From the NCBI GenBank assembly GCA_021161965.1, contig JAGGZP010000084.1, positions 1 through 6,570 of the forward strand: a DNA stretch of 6,570 nt, in the 5' to 3' direction. The notes beneath the pieces were generated by a model. It was given only the letters and a program-made list of their open reading frames with translations, was not told the DNA's origin and did no database searches. Below, piece after piece: positions 4,904 through 6,570 of this stretch (position 1 is the first letter of the stretch; every line of letters begins with the position of its first letter). The DNA is from a bacterium. GTDB lineage: Bacteria > Patescibacteriota > Patescibacteriia > UBA2591 > JAGGZP01. The position numbers were made by a program, and so were the translations under genes.

Positions 4904-5311
4904 TTAGCTTACAGAGGTCCGACCCCTGTAATTTTGTTTTTGCCATTTTTGTTGTAATTTTCTAACTTGAGTTTCATTAAAGCCGAAATGATGAGCAATT
5001 TCGTGCCAGACGGTAATTTTTACTAATTCCGAAATTTCTTCTGGTGTTCTCGCAAGCATTTCAATTGGTTCTTGAAAAATAGTAATTTTGTCCGGCAATT
5101 TTGTCATAAAATTTCTTCCCCAAACTGTTTGAGGCACACCCTGATACAAACCAAGAAGTAAACTTCCAGAACGCATTTTTAACAGTTCTCTTTCGTAATT
5201 AGATGGCCGTTTTTTAATAACAATCGCCACATTATCCATTTTTTTCCGGATATGTGGCGGTAATTTTAAAATTGCTTTTTTAACTAATTTTTCAAATTCT
5301 TCTTCAGACAT
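4904..5311 (-). CDS. Minimal zincin-type metallopeptidase family protein
   Basis: 135-residue small cytoplasmic protein of the zincin-like family (the group formerly DUF1025, Pfam Zincin_1). The metal-binding signature is complete: WHEIAHHFGFNE with H103, E104, H107 and the extended G110/E113, giving HExxHxxGxxE. The N-terminal MSEEEFEKLVKKAI helix and the GLYQGVP segment (54-60) are typical. There is no signal peptide. Substrate and biological role of the family are not known, and some members may not be active peptidases. ATG 5311 overlaps the HAD stop by 8 nt, so translation is coupled. Oddity: the last residues (RGRTSVS) are encoded by the palindrome at 4911-4929, which suggests that a repeat insertion rewrote the C-terminus; the catalytic part is untouched. 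Confidence 0.87.
   Translation of the reverse strand: MSEEEFEKLVKKAILKLPPHIRKKMDNVAIVIKKRPSNYERELLKMRSGSLLLGLYQGVPQTVWGRNFMTKLPDKITIFQEPIEMLARTPEEISELVKITVWHEIAHHFGFNETQVRKLQQKWQKQNYRGRTSVS
4911..4929. repeat. GC-rich palindrome P3 inside the metallopeptidase 3' end
   Basis: ACAGAGG (4911-4917), loop TCCGA (4918-4922), CCCCTGT (4923-4929), with one A/C mismatch in the stem. It shares the 12-mer GGTCCGACCCCT with P1 at 2960-2971 and so is a third copy of the GC-type hairpin. This copy lies within coding sequence. Confidence 0.65.
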
Positions 5312-6011
5312 TAATTTTATCTAATAATTTTTCCACATCTTTAACTATATTTTTGTAATCCGAAATTAACCATTTTCTCTTCTTAGCTATTTTCCTTAAC
5401 TCCTTTGACGGATTTAAAGCAACTGGCCATCTTACCCCTTCTAATAATCCGATATCGTGAATTGAATCACCAAAAGCTATTGAAGTATTTAAATTATATT
5501 TTCCTGAATTAAATAATTTTTTTAAAAGTCTTTTTTTCCCGCCCGGCAAATGGAAATCAGTAACCAAGTTATCGCAATATATTCCATTTTTAACTTTTAT
5601 CTTTGTCGCGTATGTTTTATCAATCCCCAAATGTTTACCTGATAACTCTGTTAATTCGGAAGCAGCTGTACTAATTTGAATAGTTTTGTACCCCCTACTC
5701 TTAATTAACTTCACTAATTTATAGGATGAAGAATAAATATTTTTTTTAAATTTTTCAAAAAACTTTTTTGCTTCTTCTTTGATTAATTTTTCTTTTTTAC
5801 CTGCTAAACCTCTGGCCCAAAGAATACCCCATTTTTTACACCAATCTTCATAAGATATTTTTCCTTTTTTATACATTTCCATCACTTTAATTTGTTTTCG
5901 GTAAAATCCAGGTGAATAAATTTTTTTATTTTTTAACCAAGCTAAAAAACTCATCGATATATAGCCTCGACTTAATGTTCCATCAAAATCAAATAAAGCA
6001 ATTTTTTTCAT
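5304..6011 (-). CDS. HAD superfamily hydrolase, subfamily IB (phosphoserine-phosphatase-like)
   Basis: 235-residue haloacid-dehalogenase-fold phosphatase. Motif I FDFDGTL has nucleophile D8 and acid D10. Motif II is IQIST with S114/T115. Motif III lysine is K159 or K160 in PGGKK. Motif IV is GDSIHD (D182, D186). The helical cap between motifs I and II (about 20-95) and the VALNPSKELRKIAKKRKW ending are typical of HAD-IB enzymes such as SerB-like and lysophosphatidate-type phosphatases. The substrate cannot be deduced; a phosphomonoester metabolite is expected. ATG 6011 lies 2 nt after the ychF stop without a Shine-Dalgarno site, and the TGA stop sits inside the start of the metallopeptidase gene. 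All three are thus one operon. The TGA stop also shows that the standard bacterial code is used. Confidence 0.88.
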   Translation of the reverse strand: MKKIALFDFDGTLSRGYISMSFLAWLKNKKIYSPGFYRKQIKVMEMYKKGKISYEDWCKKWGILWARGLAGKKEKLIKEEAKKFFEKFKKNIYSSSYKLVKLIKSRGYKTIQISTAASELTELSGKHLGIDKTYATKIKVKNGIYCDNLVTDFHLPGGKKRLLKKLFNSGKYNLNTSIAFGDSIHDIGLLEGVRWPVALNPSKELRKIAKKRKWLISDYKNIVKDVEKLLDKINV

Positions 6012-6013
6012 AA

Positions 6014-6570
6014 TTAAGCGTTAGCTTTTATTTCAATTACATCGCCATCAGCGACTACATAATCGCGACCTTCTGTTCTGATTAATCCTTTTTCTCGAGC
6101 TGCGCCAAATCCGCCGGCTTCCAAAAGTGTTTTCCAATTAATAACCTCTGCCCGGACAAAATATTTTTGAAAATCTGTGTGAATTAAGCCGGCTGCCTGT
6201 AAAACTGTTGCGCCATTTTTTATTGTCCAGGCCTGAATTTGGTTTGAAACTGTTGTAAAAAAAGTTATTAAATCAAGTAATTTATAGCATTCTTTTATTA
6301 AATCATTAAATTTTAATTTTTCTGGTAAACCAATTTCCTTTCTTTCTTCCGGAGATAAACTAACTGCTTCAAACTCAGTTAATACATCCATAATTAGAAA
6401 GTGCCAATTATTTTTTCTAAATTCATTAATTACTTCAGGCGGAATATCTTTTTCATCTCCATTTAATAAATAAATTCTCGGCTTCATTGTTAATAACTGG
6501 TAATTTTTCAATAATTTTTTTTCTTCTTCGCTCCAATTTTGGTTGACTAAAATTTTTCCATCTTCTAAAA
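6014..6570 (-). CDS. ychF: Obg-like GTPase/ATPase YchF, C-terminal part (runs off window)
   Basis: About 185 residues of YchF, roughly the C-terminal half of a protein of about 360 residues; the frame stays open to the window edge, so the start and the P-loop are outside. The segment LLTMKPRIYLLNGDE contains the NxxE motif (NGDE, codons about 6452-6463), the altered G4 motif that makes YchF bind ATP rather than GTP. The C-terminal TGS domain is complete: LITFFTTVSNQIQAWTI, GATVLQAAGLIHTDFQKYF, RAEVI, and the ending DYVVADGDVIEIKANA. YchF is a conserved ribosome-associated ATPase linked to stress responses. Here it heads an operon with the HAD phosphatase and metallopeptidase. An internal TTG at 6511 is not the start, because recognisable YchF sequence (EDGKILVNQNWSEEE) continues upstream. 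Confidence 0.95.
   Translation of the reverse strand, partial: LEDGKILVNQNWSEEEKKLLKNYQLLTMKPRIYLLNGDEKDIPPEVINEFRKNNWHFLIMDVLTEFEAVSLSPEERKEIGLPEKLKFNDLIKECYKLLDLITFFTTVSNQIQAWTIKNGATVLQAAGLIHTDFQKYFVRAEVINWKTLLEAGGFGAAREKGLIRTEGRDYVVADGDVIEIKANA

Noticed and set aside
5304..5306. UGA recoded as glycine (code used by Gracilibacteria/Absconditabacteria)
   Set aside because: UGA ends the HAD protein at the expected length exactly at the start of the next gene, and all genes are intact without in-frame UGA.
6509..6511. TTG as the start of the last gene
   Set aside because: Recognisable YchF sequence continues in frame to the window edge, so the gene is cut by the window instead.

Overview
The window looks like a piece of a low-GC, gene-dense bacterial chromosome, most likely a Candidate Phyla Radiation (Patescibacteria, Parcubacteria-like) genome. 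This is inference from small genes with few Shine-Dalgarno sites, tight or overlapping gene starts, and the combination of an O-antigen-ligase-type protein, a DUF502 membrane protein, a minimal zincin and YchF. No 16S or marker gene is present to prove it. UGA reads as a normal stop (it ends the HAD gene), which argues against the Gracilibacteria code.

Layout. At 1-187 there is an inverted repeat, a repeated hairpin with a T-tract, and an extended -10 promoter lying directly against the first start codon. At 188-2184 (+) an O-antigen ligase/polymerase-like membrane protein is followed 5 nt later by a PhnP-like metallo-beta-lactamase-fold hydrolase. At 2213-2275 two hairpins separate this pair from a convergent DUF502 membrane protein (2237-2824, -) that has a textbook sigma70 promoter and a strong AGGAGG site. 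From 2825 to 3560 there is no convincing gene. That stretch is a dense array of palindromes: AT-type and GC-type hairpins that share a YNCGA loop, a 30-nt near-perfect palindrome nested in a longer inverted repeat, and a GC-rich folded island at about 3309-3416.

A Fic-family AMP-transferase-like gene (3561-4700, -) follows. It has its own promoter embedded in an array of TTATTCTA inverted repeats, and gene plus promoter are bracketed by imperfect 30-bp direct repeats. Sampled lines of this gene run about 35-52% G+C, against about 13-28% in sampled lines of the MBL and HAD genes. Together these suggest a mobile or recently acquired unit. The last block (4904-6570, -) is a compact operon, in transcription order: YchF (C-terminal part, gene runs off the window), a HAD-IB phosphatase 2 nt later, and a zincin-type metallopeptidase overlapping the HAD gene by 8 nt.

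The ligase may act in cell-surface glycan assembly. YchF, HAD and metallopeptidase are housekeeping-like and co-transcribed. The Fic protein probably stands alone as a self-inhibited adenylyltransferase with a C-terminal winged helix that could regulate its own promoter. The most unusual content is the repeat and palindrome system between DUF502 and Fic, and the repeat-bracketed Fic cassette.
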